Source: Rhodospirillaceae bacterium (GTDB taxonomy: Bacteria > Pseudomonadota > Alphaproteobacteria > UBA828). From it: a stretch of DNA of 17,126 bases. Location: positions 1 through 17,126 of the forward strand of contig JAPPKP010000250.1 in assembly GCA_028819955.1 (NCBI GenBank), read 5' to 3'. Of this stretch, positions 8,640 to 15,820 are shown piece after piece. Under the pieces are notes generated by a model. The model had not been told where the DNA came from. It did no database searches and was given only the letters and a program-made list of their open reading frames with translations. A program made the position numbers and the translations under genes. The number at the start of each line of letters is the position of its first letter. Position 1 is the stretch's first letter.

Positions 8640-10214
8640 CTATTGCTGCGTGTTGTGCGCGCCGAATCCGCCGGCCAACCCGCTCTCTGGCTGCTGGTCG
8701 GGATGCGCGAACTGGTCGGATGCCATGAATGTGCCGGCCATTGACGTGGGATGATCGGTCGCCGAAGCACCGTTGCCGAAGAAGGCGCTTTGCCACTCGC
8801 CGAACCAACCCGTTCCACCGACATCGGCGTACGTGCGACCCAGGACATGCCCTCCGTGGTAGGGCTCGGGGTTCATACGGTAAGGAGTGTCGAAGATGTT
8901 GCTCTCACCTTGCACGTCACCATCCTGATCGGCCGTGTAGTTGTGACCAAAATTGTCGGTATTTCCCTTCCAGTTGTCCGACGAGAGGGTCAGCGTCGCA
9001 GGAAGCGACGCAGCCACCTCCGCCGGCCAATCGAAGCCGCTCACGGTTCCGGTCACCGTCCCGGTTTCCGTCCCGTCTCCGAACTCGGCCGTCAACGTGA
9101 CCGAAGCGGTGAACAGCCCGTTTTGCGGGCTAGCCGACGACTTGTTCACGTAGAACCAGCCTACCGCGCTTCCCGCATAGGTTGCCGAATCCATGAGACC
9201 GACAAGGTTGGCCGCCTCGAACGGATCGCCGCCGCTCGCGAACACGCCGAAGTCGTAGTCGTCCGTGGCCATCACGTCTTCCGGCTCGTAGAGCCAGTAG
9301 CCGAAGGCCAGATAGTCGGCGGCCACGGTAGCGCCGGGAGTCCGCGCCGGCACCGGCTCTGGGGCGCCGCCGTCAGGCGTGAAGGTGACACCCTCAACGA
9401 TTGTATAATAGTCTCCCTCTTTGAGTTCGTCAATGAACGGACAGTCGTCGAAAGCGCCGGAAGCAGTGCAGGCGAAGGTCCCCTCAACGCCGCCCAACGA
9501 TCCGTCGATCGTGGCGCCATCTCCAATCGAGACAATCACGGAATCACGACCTGCAGGAATGGATGGTACTCCGTCGAGTAAGATATTGTGTGGAACGTCG
9601 GCTGCCGTTTCCCACTGATCCGCGGCCCCATCCGTACTCGTGACGTCCGACACGACACCGATTTCCAGAGTACCGCCGTTCTCGTAAACCTTCGTCAGCT
9701 CCTCGGCGTGCCATTCAGATCCCAGACCATGATCGGATATCACCTCTCTGGACGTCGTTGCCCCTTCCGGATCGTCACCAATATCGTTCGTGGTGATGAA
9801 CCGACTACCCTGCGCCCAGGGGTCGTTTTGCAGCGGCTCGCCCAGCTGGAATAGCCCGACATTGAATTGCGGCCCGTTCGCATCGTACGAAACGACCGGC
9901 GTCGCGAACGAACCGTCGCGATGGGCGTGACTCATGTGCTCCTGATTTCCGGATTCGTTTTCGGCATCGCGTATCCACCACCCGCTGATGGTGTTGCCGT
10001 TGGCATCCCGCGTGGCCCAACTGGCAACCAGGTCGATTGCGCTGGCCGTGGCTTGCGGGTTGTCTGCCCCAGGATCGGGCTCGGGCGCGGGCATGGGTTC
10101 CGGCTCGGGCATCATGGTGGCCGGACCGCTGCTGCCGCCGCCACCGCAGCCGGCCGTCGCGAGCGCCACTGCCGCGACTGCGGCGAGCGCTAGGTAAGTC
10201 TTCCTCTTGATCAT
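8640..10214 (-). CDS. TbpB-like surface lipoprotein, right paralogue
   Basis: Predicted lipoprotein of 524 residues, paralogous to the gene at 6420 with roughly 60% identical residues by eye. The signal peptide and lipobox (ATAGC) are nearly the same, and a Met/Pro/Glu linker (MMPEPEPMPAPEPDPG) follows. Conserved blocks include PVVSYDANGPQFNV, TTSREVISDH, STDGAADQWETA, YDFGVFASGGDPFE and SDNWKGNT. The C-terminal TbpB-like barrel spans about 335 to the end: DSATYAG, VTLTAEFGDGTETGTVTG, WQSAFFGNGASATDHPTS, MAGTF, LAGGFGAH. The single Cys pair is kept, but the loop between them is longer (FAC...DDC). Variation is concentrated in blocks between these conserved motifs, as in exposed loops. It has its own leader and terminator, so it is a separate transcription unit from its paralogue. 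Ligand and exporter are unknown. Confidence 0.85.
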   Translation of the reverse strand: MIKRKTYLALAAVAAVALATAGCGGGGSSGPATMMPEPEPMPAPEPDPGADNPQATASAIDLVASWATRDANGNTISGWWIRDAENESGNQEHMSHAHRDGSFATPVVSYDANGPQFNVGLFQLGEPLQNDPWAQGSRFITTNDIGDDPEGATTSREVISDHGLGSEWHAEELTKVYENGGTLEIGVVSDVTSTDGAADQWETAADVPHNILLDGVPSIPAGRDSVIVSIGDGATIDGSLGGVEGTFACTASGAFDDCPFIDELKEGDYYTIVEGVTFTPDGGAPEPVPARTPGATVAADYLAFGYWLYEPEDVMATDDYDFGVFASGGDPFEAANLVGLMDSATYAGSAVGWFYVNKSSASPQNGLFTASVTLTAEFGDGTETGTVTGTVSGFDWPAEVAASLPATLTLSSDNWKGNTDNFGHNYTADQDGDVQGESNIFDTPYRMNPEPYHGGHVLGRTYADVGGTGWFGEWQSAFFGNGASATDHPTSMAGTFMASDQFAHPDQQPESGLAGGFGAHNTQQ

Positions 10215-10583
10215 GGCTCTTGGTCCTCCCCTTCATTGCCGAGGTCCCGCCTGTAGTCCTCGGTTGTTCGAGCGGCGCCCGATGTGAGGCGGGGAGCCTC
10301 GGCAGTCCGATTCTCTTGTCCGCTCCGTTCCACCGATTTCCTGCGCTGGAAGAGCGGAGCAGCGCGCTACCCTTGCTTCATCCACTCATAATTCAAATGC
10401 ATATATATGTTCCCAATGGTCTACCGATGTGTCAAATAAGTTATTGACCTATCATTATTGATATGTCTGGTCGTATCTCCACCGCTCGATCGTTTGGGGG
10501 CGTATGGTGAGGCTGGCCGCGGCCAGGGCCGCTCCCTAGAATGGCGGGGCGGAGGTAAGGCTCGGGAACGGGCAGGCGGCGGA
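10215..10583. promoter_or_regulatory. Divergent leader/promoter region, right copy
   Basis: This 369-base stretch lies between the right lipoprotein gene and the kinase gene and is the same length as its left counterpart, with no gaps between the two. The minus-strand -35 box TTGACA is kept exactly (10435-10430), as are the CATATATATG run and the ribosome binding site ggagga. Most substitutions lie outside these sites. The region must also supply the signal for the divergent kinase gene, but no clear plus-strand promoter was seen. Confidence 0.5.
10322..10360 (-). other. Conserved leader hairpin, right copy
   Basis: The stem sequence is identical to the hairpin at 8090-8128: 11 base pairs with a 3-base bulge. 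One base of the 14-base loop differs. It lies within the predicted untranslated leader of the right lipoprotein gene. Confidence 0.4.
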
Positions 10584-11663
10584 ATGCCCCACGCATCGGC
10601 CCAAACATCGGCTCCAGGGACGGCGACGACGCCCGTGCGCGCGGCGCACTGGATCGACCAAGCAGGGCTCGAGCGGTATCTGGGGGCGCACGTGCCGGAA
10701 GCTGCGCCGATCCAGGCCATCAGCCAGTTCGCGGCGGGTCAGTCGAATCCGACCTACCTGATCGAAGGGCCCGAAAAACGCTTCGTGCTGCGCAAGAAGC
10801 CGCCGGGCACGCTGCTGCCCTCGGCCCACCTGGTGGAGCGCGAGTACCGCATCCTCGCGGCGTTGGCGGAGACCGACGTGCCCGTGCCGCGGGTCCACCA
10901 CCTCTGCGAGGACACAGAAATCATCGGCACGGCCTTCTACGTGATGGACCACGTTGAGGGCTCGGTCGATCAGGACCCGGCCTGGCCCGCGCAGACGCCC
11001 GACCGTCGCGGCGCCCTCTATGCCTCGATGGCGGACGTGCTGGCCCAGCTGCACGGCGTGGACTGGCGGGGGCTGGGGCTCGCCGATTTCGGCAAGGAAG
11101 GCAACTACATCGCGCGCCAGATCCGGCGCTGGTCCGGCCAGTACGAGGCCTCGCGCACCGACGAGATTCCGGAGATGGACCGGCTGCTCGCTTGGCTCCC
11201 CGACCACCTACCCGACGACGACGAGACCGCCGTCGTCCACGGCGACTACCGGCCCGGCAATCTGATCGTGCACGCGCACGAGCCGCGCATCGCCGCCGTG
11301 CTCGATTGGGAGCTCAGCACCCTCGGCCACCCGCTGAGCGACCTCGCCCACAACTGCCTCGCCTTCTCGATCCCCCGGGGCGCGTCTGCGCTGCCGGGGC
11401 TCGGCGGCGCCGACTTCGAGGCGCTGGGGCTGCCGGCGGAAGAGGACTATCGCGACGCCTACTGCGCGCGCGCAGGCCGCGGGCCGATCGCCGAGTGGCG
11501 CTTCTACATGGCCTTCGCCTTCTTCCGCATGGCGGCGATCTGCCAGGGGGTCTACGCCCGCGGCCTCAAGGGCAACGCGAGCGCGCCCAACGCGCACGAG
11601 TACGGCGACCGGGCCCGCGCTCTCGCTGAACTCGGATGGGGGAAGGCGACAGGGCGCGGCTGA
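10584..11663 (+). CDS. APH-family phosphotransferase (ACAD10/11-type kinase)
   Basis: Cytoplasmic kinase-fold protein of 359 residues from the aminoglycoside phosphotransferase (APH) superfamily. It most resembles the 'phosphotransferase family protein' group related to the kinase domain of ACAD10/ACAD11 rather than an antibiotic-resistance enzyme. The N-lobe has a glycine loop (QFAAGQSNPTYLI, about 48-60) and the ATP-lysine strand FVLRKKPPG. The catalytic loop is HGDYRPGNLIV with D221 and N226. The metal-binding motif is DWELSTLGHPLSDLAHN with D241. Related kinases phosphorylate hydroxyacyl-CoA intermediates before an acyl-CoA-dehydrogenase-like partner eliminates phosphate (LvaA/LvaC, ACAD11; family knowledge). 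An ACAD gene lies 4 kb downstream. The start at 10584 gives the family's usual length; the open frame continues upstream to 10458, but that part is leader DNA. The 5' end is duplicated at 8352. Confidence 0.88.
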   Translation: MPHASAQTSAPGTATTPVRAAHWIDQAGLERYLGAHVPEAAPIQAISQFAAGQSNPTYLIEGPEKRFVLRKKPPGTLLPSAHLVEREYRILAALAETDVPVPRVHHLCEDTEIIGTAFYVMDHVEGSVDQDPAWPAQTPDRRGALYASMADVLAQLHGVDWRGLGLADFGKEGNYIARQIRRWSGQYEASRTDEIPEMDRLLAWLPDHLPDDDETAVVHGDYRPGNLIVHAHEPRIAAVLDWELSTLGHPLSDLAHNCLAFSIPRGASALPGLGGADFEALGLPAEEDYRDAYCARAGRGPIAEWRFYMAFAFFRMAAICQGVYARGLKGNASAPNAHEYGDRARALAELGWGKATGRG

Positions 11664-11684
11664 GCGCTTTGTCGCTCGCGCCGG

Positions 11685-12365
11685 CTACCCCTGGAAGAGA
11701 CGCTCGATCGAAGCCGGCAGCTCGGCGAAATCCTCGATCACCGCGTCGGCGCCGAGGTCATGGGGCGGGATCGGGCTGTATCCGTAGGCCGTGACGATCG
11801 CGGCGACGCCGGCGCCCTGCGCGGAATCCACGTCGGCGGCGCTGTCACCCACCATGACCGCGCGCTCCGGCGGCGCTCCGAGGGCCGCCAACGCCTCCCG
11901 AACATGGCCGGGATGGGGCTTGATCCTGGCAACCATGTCGCCGGCGAGCACTGCCTCGATGTGTCGGTCGAGGTCGAAGTGCGCGAGCAGGCGACGGGTC
12001 GAGCGCTCCCCCCGGTTGGTGCAGACGGCAAGCGCGATGCCGGCGTCGCAGAGGCGCTCGATCGTGGACTCCACGGAGGGGAAGAGCTGCACCCGCTCGG
12101 TCTCGATCTCGAAGTAGTAGGCGATGAGGCGCTCGATCAGCGGCCGGAGCGCCGCATCGTCGGGGCGCGCCGCTCCCTGCGAGTCGAGGGCCGCGAGGAG
12201 GAGGCGCTTGGCGCCCGCGCCCGCGCGCTGGCGGAAGGCCCCGAAGGCAACCGGCGCGTGGCCGAGTTCCTCCAACAGCCGATTGAGCGCCGCGATGAGA
12301 TCGGGCGCGGTGTCGAAGAGCGTCCCGTCGAAGTCGACGAGCACCGCGTCCACATGCTCACGCAT
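11685..12365 (-). CDS. gph: HAD-superfamily phosphatase, phosphoglycolate phosphatase-like
   Basis: Haloacid-dehalogenase-type hydrolase of 226 residues, predicted cytoplasmic. The four HAD motifs are all visible: motif I DFDGTLFDT with nucleophile D11 and D13, motif II CTNRG with T116, motif III RIKPHPG with K149, and motif IV VGDSAADVDSA with D174 and D178. A helical cap lies between about residues 18 and 95. This order and length match phosphoglycolate phosphatase (Gph), which removes phosphate from 2-phosphoglycolate formed by oxidative DNA repair or oxygenase side reactions. Other small phosphate esters are possible. The ATG at 12365 is chosen because it puts the motif I strand near the N-terminus; the ribosome binding site is weak. 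The gene is convergent with the kinase gene (21-base gap) and divergent from glmU. Confidence 0.88.
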   Translation of the reverse strand: MREHVDAVLVDFDGTLFDTAPDLIAALNRLLEELGHAPVAFGAFRQRAGAGAKRLLLAALDSQGAARPDDAALRPLIERLIAYYFEIETERVQLFPSVESTIERLCDAGIALAVCTNRGERSTRRLLAHFDLDRHIEAVLAGDMVARIKPHPGHVREALAALGAPPERAVMVGDSAADVDSAQGAGVAAIVTAYGYSPIPPHDLGADAVIEDFAELPASIERLFQG

Positions 12366-12612
12366 CGCGCGGATGGTGCGGGAACCCGCGCATGTTGACA
12401 AGGCGGCGCGGGGCCGTGGCACGGGCGGACGTGCTATGATGGTAGGAGTCGCACGGCCTCCATCGATCCGGCGTCGGACATCCCTGAGCACATGAGACAT
12501 AGGGCGTGAGCCAAGCGGTCTCCCACCGCGCTCGTTCCTGCCGAGCGCTCGCAAAAGGCGCGGAAAGCGCCGATCCGCGCCTGGTCTCCCCTTCCCCATG
12601 GCGGAGGCGCGG
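12366..12612. promoter_or_regulatory. glmU leader with extended -10 candidate and two hairpins
   Basis: This 247-base gap precedes the glmU start. An extended -10 candidate, TGcTATGAT, lies at 12432-12440, without a good -35 at standard distance. A TTGACA at 12395-12400 is 34 bases away and does not pair with it. The predicted leader contains a perfect 7-bp hairpin with a 7-base loop (12528-12548, arms gcgctcg and cgagcgc). A second, 8-bp hairpin follows (12557-12581, arms ggcgcgga and tccgcgcc), whose 5' arm can alternatively form a shorter 5-bp hairpin (12557-12571). Whether these structures regulate amino-sugar synthesis is not known. Confidence 0.35.
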
Positions 12613-13968
12613 GTGAGCGGGCTCGCCTGCGTCGTGCTGGCGGCTGGCAAGGGCACGCGCATGCGCTCCGCCCTGTCCAAGGTTCTGCATCCGCTGGCCG
12701 GGCGGCCGATGGTGGAGCACGCGCTCGCCATCGCCCGCGCGCTCGCACCGGAGCGCACGGTGCTGGTGATCGGGCCCGAGCTTGAGGCGGCAGCCCCCGG
12801 CCTGGAAGGTGTGGGCACGGCGGTTGCCTGCGCGATGCAGGCGGAGCCGCTCGGCACCGCCCATGCGGTGGCGCAGACCCGCGCGATACTGAAGGATTTC
12901 GAGGGCGACGTCCTGGTGCTCTACGCCGACACGCCCCTGGTCCGCAGCGAGACTTTGGCAAGGCTCATCGCCGCGCGGCGTGAGGGCAAGGGCGCGGCCG
13001 CTGCGGTGCTGGGCTTTCGCCCGGAGGACCCTGCAGAGTACGGCCGGCTGATTCTGGCCCCCGACGGCACGCTCGCGCGCATCGTGGAATACGCCGAGGC
13101 CAGCGGGGACGAGCGCGCGGTCTCTCTCTGCAACGCCGGCATGATGGCGGTGGACGGGCGCCGGCTCTTCCCCCTGCTCGACGCCATCGGCAACGACAAC
13201 GCGAAGGGCGAGTACTACCTGACCGACCTGCCCGCCATTGTTGCGGCAGAGGGCGGCCGGTGCGCGGTGGCCGAGGCGCCGGCCGAGGAGGTCATGGGCA
13301 TCAACGACCGGGTCCAGCTCGCCGAGGCCGAGCGCGTCATTCAGGACCGCCTGCGCCGGGCCGCGATGGAAGGGGGCGCCACGCTGGTCGATCCCGCCAC
13401 CGTCTGGCTCAGCCTAGACACGCGCCTGGGTTGCGACGTGACCGTCGGGCCCAACGTCGTGCTCGGTCCCGACGTGGAGATCCAAGACGGGGTCGAGATC
13501 AGGGCCTTCAGCCACCTGGAGGGGGTTCGCGTGGGCAAAGGCGCCACGATCGGCCCGTTCGCGCGGCTCCGTCCCGGCAGCGAGATCGGCGAGGGCGCGC
13601 GCGTCGGCAACTTCGTCGAGGTCAAGAGCAGCACGGTCGCGCAGGGCGCCAAGATCAACCACCTGAGCTATGTCGGGGACGCCGGCGTCGGCGCGGGCGC
13701 CAACATCGGCGCCGGCACGATCACCTGCAACTATGACGGCTACCGGAAGTCGCGCACCGAGATCGGCGAAGGCGCCTTCATCGGCTCCAACACGGCGCTG
13801 GTGGCGCCGGTGACGGTGGGCCCCGGCGCGGTCGTCGGCGCCGGCAGCGTGATTACCGAGGACGTGGAGGCGGACGCCATCGCCGTCGCCAGGGGCGAGC
13901 AGAGCCAACGCGAGGGCGCGGCGGCACGCAGGCGGGCCCGGCGCGAACCCGACCCGGCCGAAGGCTAG
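12613..13968 (+). CDS. glmU: Bifunctional GlmU (glucosamine-1-P acetyltransferase / GlcNAc-1-P uridyltransferase)
   Basis: Cytoplasmic enzyme making UDP-N-acetylglucosamine, precursor of peptidoglycan and lipopolysaccharide, in two steps. The N-terminal uridyltransferase domain (about 1-230) has the nucleotide loop VVLAAGKGTRM, the SKVLHPLAGRPM segment, PLGTAHAV and YADTPLV. The C-terminal left-handed beta-helix acetyltransferase domain shows hexapeptide repeats, the block KINHLSYVGDAGVGAGANIG, and GTITCNYDGYRKSRTEIGEG with its active-site residues. A short Arg/Glu-rich tail ends the protein. Two starts are possible. I prefer the GTG at 12613 (451 residues), which has GGAGG 5 bases upstream and gives the common N-terminus MSGLACVVLAAGKGTR. 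The ATG at 12598 adds five residues and has no ribosome binding site. glmS follows 28 bases downstream, so the two form an operon covering consecutive pathway needs. Confidence 0.96.
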   Translation: MSGLACVVLAAGKGTRMRSALSKVLHPLAGRPMVEHALAIARALAPERTVLVIGPELEAAAPGLEGVGTAVACAMQAEPLGTAHAVAQTRAILKDFEGDVLVLYADTPLVRSETLARLIAARREGKGAAAAVLGFRPEDPAEYGRLILAPDGTLARIVEYAEASGDERAVSLCNAGMMAVDGRRLFPLLDAIGNDNAKGEYYLTDLPAIVAAEGGRCAVAEAPAEEVMGINDRVQLAEAERVIQDRLRRAAMEGGATLVDPATVWLSLDTRLGCDVTVGPNVVLGPDVEIQDGVEIRAFSHLEGVRVGKGATIGPFARLRPGSEIGEGARVGNFVEVKSSTVAQGAKINHLSYVGDAGVGAGANIGAGTITCNYDGYRKSRTEIGEGAFIGSNTALVAPVTVGPGAVVGAGSVITEDVEADAIAVARGEQSQREGAAARRRARREPDPAEG

Positions 13969-13996
13969 GCGGCGAGGGCAAGGGAGAGACGGAGCT

Positions 13997-15820
13997 GTGT
14001 GCGGAATCATCGGCGTCACCGGCCCGGACCAGGCGGCGCCGCACATCCTCGACGGGCTGAGGCGGCTCGAATACAGGGGCTACGATTCGGCGGGGCTGGC
14101 GACGCTCGCCAACGGCGCCATCGAGCTGCGCCGCGCCGAAGGCAAGCTCGGCGAGCTTGAGCGCCTGGTGGCCGAGCGCCCGGTCAGCGGCACGGTCGGC
14201 ATCGGGCACACTCGCTGGGCGACACATGGCGAGCCCAGCGAGACCAACGCCCACCCCCATGCCGCCGGCCGCGTCGCGGTGGTCCACAACGGCATCATCG
14301 AGAACTACCGGGAGCTGCGGGCCGTGCTGGAGGCGGAGGGGCGGGAGCTCAGCTCGGATACCGATACCGAGGTGGTCCCGCACCTGATCGACCTCTACAT
14401 GGAGCGCGGGCTCGACCCGGAAGCCGCGACGGCCGAGGCGCTCAAGCAGCTCGAAGGTGCCTTCGCGCTCGCGATCATCTTCGCGGGCCACGCGGGCCTC
14501 CTGATCGGGGCCCGGCGCGGCTCGCCGCTTGCCATCGGGCACAGCGACGACGCCACCTACCTCGCTTCGGACGCGCTGGCGCTCGCGGCCTTCACGCGGC
14601 GGATCAGCTACCTCGACGAGGGCGACTGGGCGGTGCTGCGTCCCGGCGAAGCCACCGTACGCGAGGCGAGCGGCCGGCCGGTCGCGCGGGCAGAGAGCGT
14701 CACCGCCCACGACGGCGCCTTGATCGGCAAGGGCAACTACCGCCACTACATGCTGAAGGAGATCTTCGAGCAGCCGAGCGCCATCGGCGACACGCTCGGC
14801 GCCTACTACAACCCGGGCGCGCAGACGGTGGCGCTCCCCGCGCTCCCTTTCGCGCTGGAGCGCACGGAGCGGGTGACCATCGTCGCCTGCGGCACCTCCT
14901 ATTACGCCGGCCTCGCCGCCCGCTACTGGATCGAGCAGACCGCGCGGGTGCCGATCGAGATCGACATCGCATCGGAGTTCCGCTATCGCGCGCCACCGCT
15001 CGCCGAGGGGAGCGTCGCGCTCTTCATCTCGCAATCCGGCGAGACTGCCGACACGCTGGCCGCCCTCCGCTTCGCACACGAGGCCGGCGCGCCGACGGCG
15101 GCGGTGGTGAACGTGCGCGAGAGCACCATGGCGCGCGAGGCCGACGCGCTGCTGCCCACCTACGCGGGCGTCGAGATCGGGGTGGCGTCCACCAAGGCCT
15201 TCACCACCCAGCTCGTGACGCTGGCCTGCTTCGCGATCGCGCTGGCGCGCGCCCGCGGCGCCGTCGACGAGGCGGAGGAGGCCCGGCTCACCGCGGCGCT
15301 CGCCCACGTGCCGGCCCACGCGGCGGACGTGCTGGGCCACGACGAGCGGCTGCTCGCGCTGGCCGAGACCCTGCGCCGGGCGGAGACGGTGCTCTACATC
15401 GGGCGCGGCACCGGCTATCCCATCGCCATGGAGGGGGCGCTCAAGCTCAAGGAGCTCTCCTACATCCATGCCGAGGGTTTCGCGGCCGGCGAGCTCAAAC
15501 ACGGCCCCATCGCGCTGATCGACCGGGGCGTGCCGGTCATCGTGGTGGCGCCGCCCGGCCCGCTCTTCGACAAGACGGCGTCTAATTTGCGGGAGGCGGC
15601 CGCACGCGGCGCCCATGTCGTGGTCATCAGCGACCGCGCCGGCTGCGAGGCGCTGGCGCCGCTCGCGGCGGACACCGTCGCGCTGCCCGCTTTGGACCCC
15701 TTCGTCGCGCCCATCCTCTACGCGATCCCGGTCCAGCTCATCGCCTACCACACGGCGGTGCTCAAGGGGACCGACGTGGACCAGCCCCGCAACCTCGCGA
15801 AATCGGTCACCGTGGAATGA
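13997..15820 (+). CDS. glmS: Glutamine-fructose-6-phosphate aminotransferase (isomerizing)
   Basis: Cytoplasmic glucosamine-6-phosphate synthase, 607 residues, the normal length. It transfers the amide of glutamine to fructose-6-phosphate, the committed step of the amino-sugar pathway. The GTG start at 13997 is firm because the catalytic cysteine must be residue 2 (M-C-G-I-I-G), and an agggag ribosome binding site lies about 10 bases upstream. The glutaminase domain (1-~240) shows LEYRGYDSAG, GHTRWATHG and VVHNGIIENY. Two SIS domains follow with CGTSYYAG (~298), SQSGETADTLAAL, GVASTKAFTTQ, EGALKLKELSYIHAEGF and ELKHGPIALI. The C-terminus is the canonical LKGTDVDQPRNLAKSVTVE, with the catalytic lysine near 602. 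Its stop codon overlaps the start of the following acyl-CoA dehydrogenase gene (ATGA). No glmS ribozyme would be expected in this type of organism, and the 28-base gap upstream excludes one. Confidence 0.97.
   Translation: MCGIIGVTGPDQAAPHILDGLRRLEYRGYDSAGLATLANGAIELRRAEGKLGELERLVAERPVSGTVGIGHTRWATHGEPSETNAHPHAAGRVAVVHNGIIENYRELRAVLEAEGRELSSDTDTEVVPHLIDLYMERGLDPEAATAEALKQLEGAFALAIIFAGHAGLLIGARRGSPLAIGHSDDATYLASDALALAAFTRRISYLDEGDWAVLRPGEATVREASGRPVARAESVTAHDGALIGKGNYRHYMLKEIFEQPSAIGDTLGAYYNPGAQTVALPALPFALERTERVTIVACGTSYYAGLAARYWIEQTARVPIEIDIASEFRYRAPPLAEGSVALFISQSGETADTLAALRFAHEAGAPTAAVVNVRESTMAREADALLPTYAGVEIGVASTKAFTTQLVTLACFAIALARARGAVDEAEEARLTAALAHVPAHAADVLGHDERLLALAETLRRAETVLYIGRGTGYPIAMEGALKLKELSYIHAEGFAAGELKHGPIALIDRGVPVIVVAPPGPLFDKTASNLREAAARGAHVVVISDRAGCEALAPLAADTVALPALDPFVAPILYAIPVQLIAYHTAVLKGTDVDQPRNLAKSVTVE

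Larger units (their letters stand above)
8521..10727. repeat. Right copy of the ~2.2-kb tandem duplication
   Basis: Second unit, in the same orientation and order as the left unit: terminator, lipoprotein gene, leader, and start of the kinase gene. It continues into the rest of the kinase gene, so this copy keeps the ancestral right border while the left copy keeps the ancestral left border next to hyuB. The 25 bases between the copies (8496-8520) are the junction; they retain gcggcgat, also seen next to the left border at 6274-6281. Confidence 0.88.

Noticed and set aside
10458..10583. Longer N-terminus for the kinase (42 extra codons, also open in the left copy at 8226)
   Set aside because: The segment is Gly/Arg-rich, lies within the conserved leader and is not part of the kinase fold. 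Openness in both copies could be inherited rather than selected, so it is not fully excluded.
6271..10736. CRISPR array or phage-type repeat system as an explanation of the repeated region
   Set aside because: There are only two long units, each with coding genes and a terminator; no short regularly spaced repeats or cas genes are present.
10584..11663. Aminoglycoside resistance gene
   Set aside because: It shares the APH fold, but the HGDYRPGN and DWELSTLGHPLSDL motifs and length match the ACAD10/11-type kinase group rather than resistance enzymes.
12395..12440. TTGACA and TATGAT as a single glmU promoter
   Set aside because: They are 34 bases apart, about twice the workable spacer; only the extended -10 was kept as a weak candidate.
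13853..15751. Long minus-strand open frame opposite glmS
   Set aside because: Shadow of the glmS frame; composition is low in hydrophobic order and no domain is recognisable.
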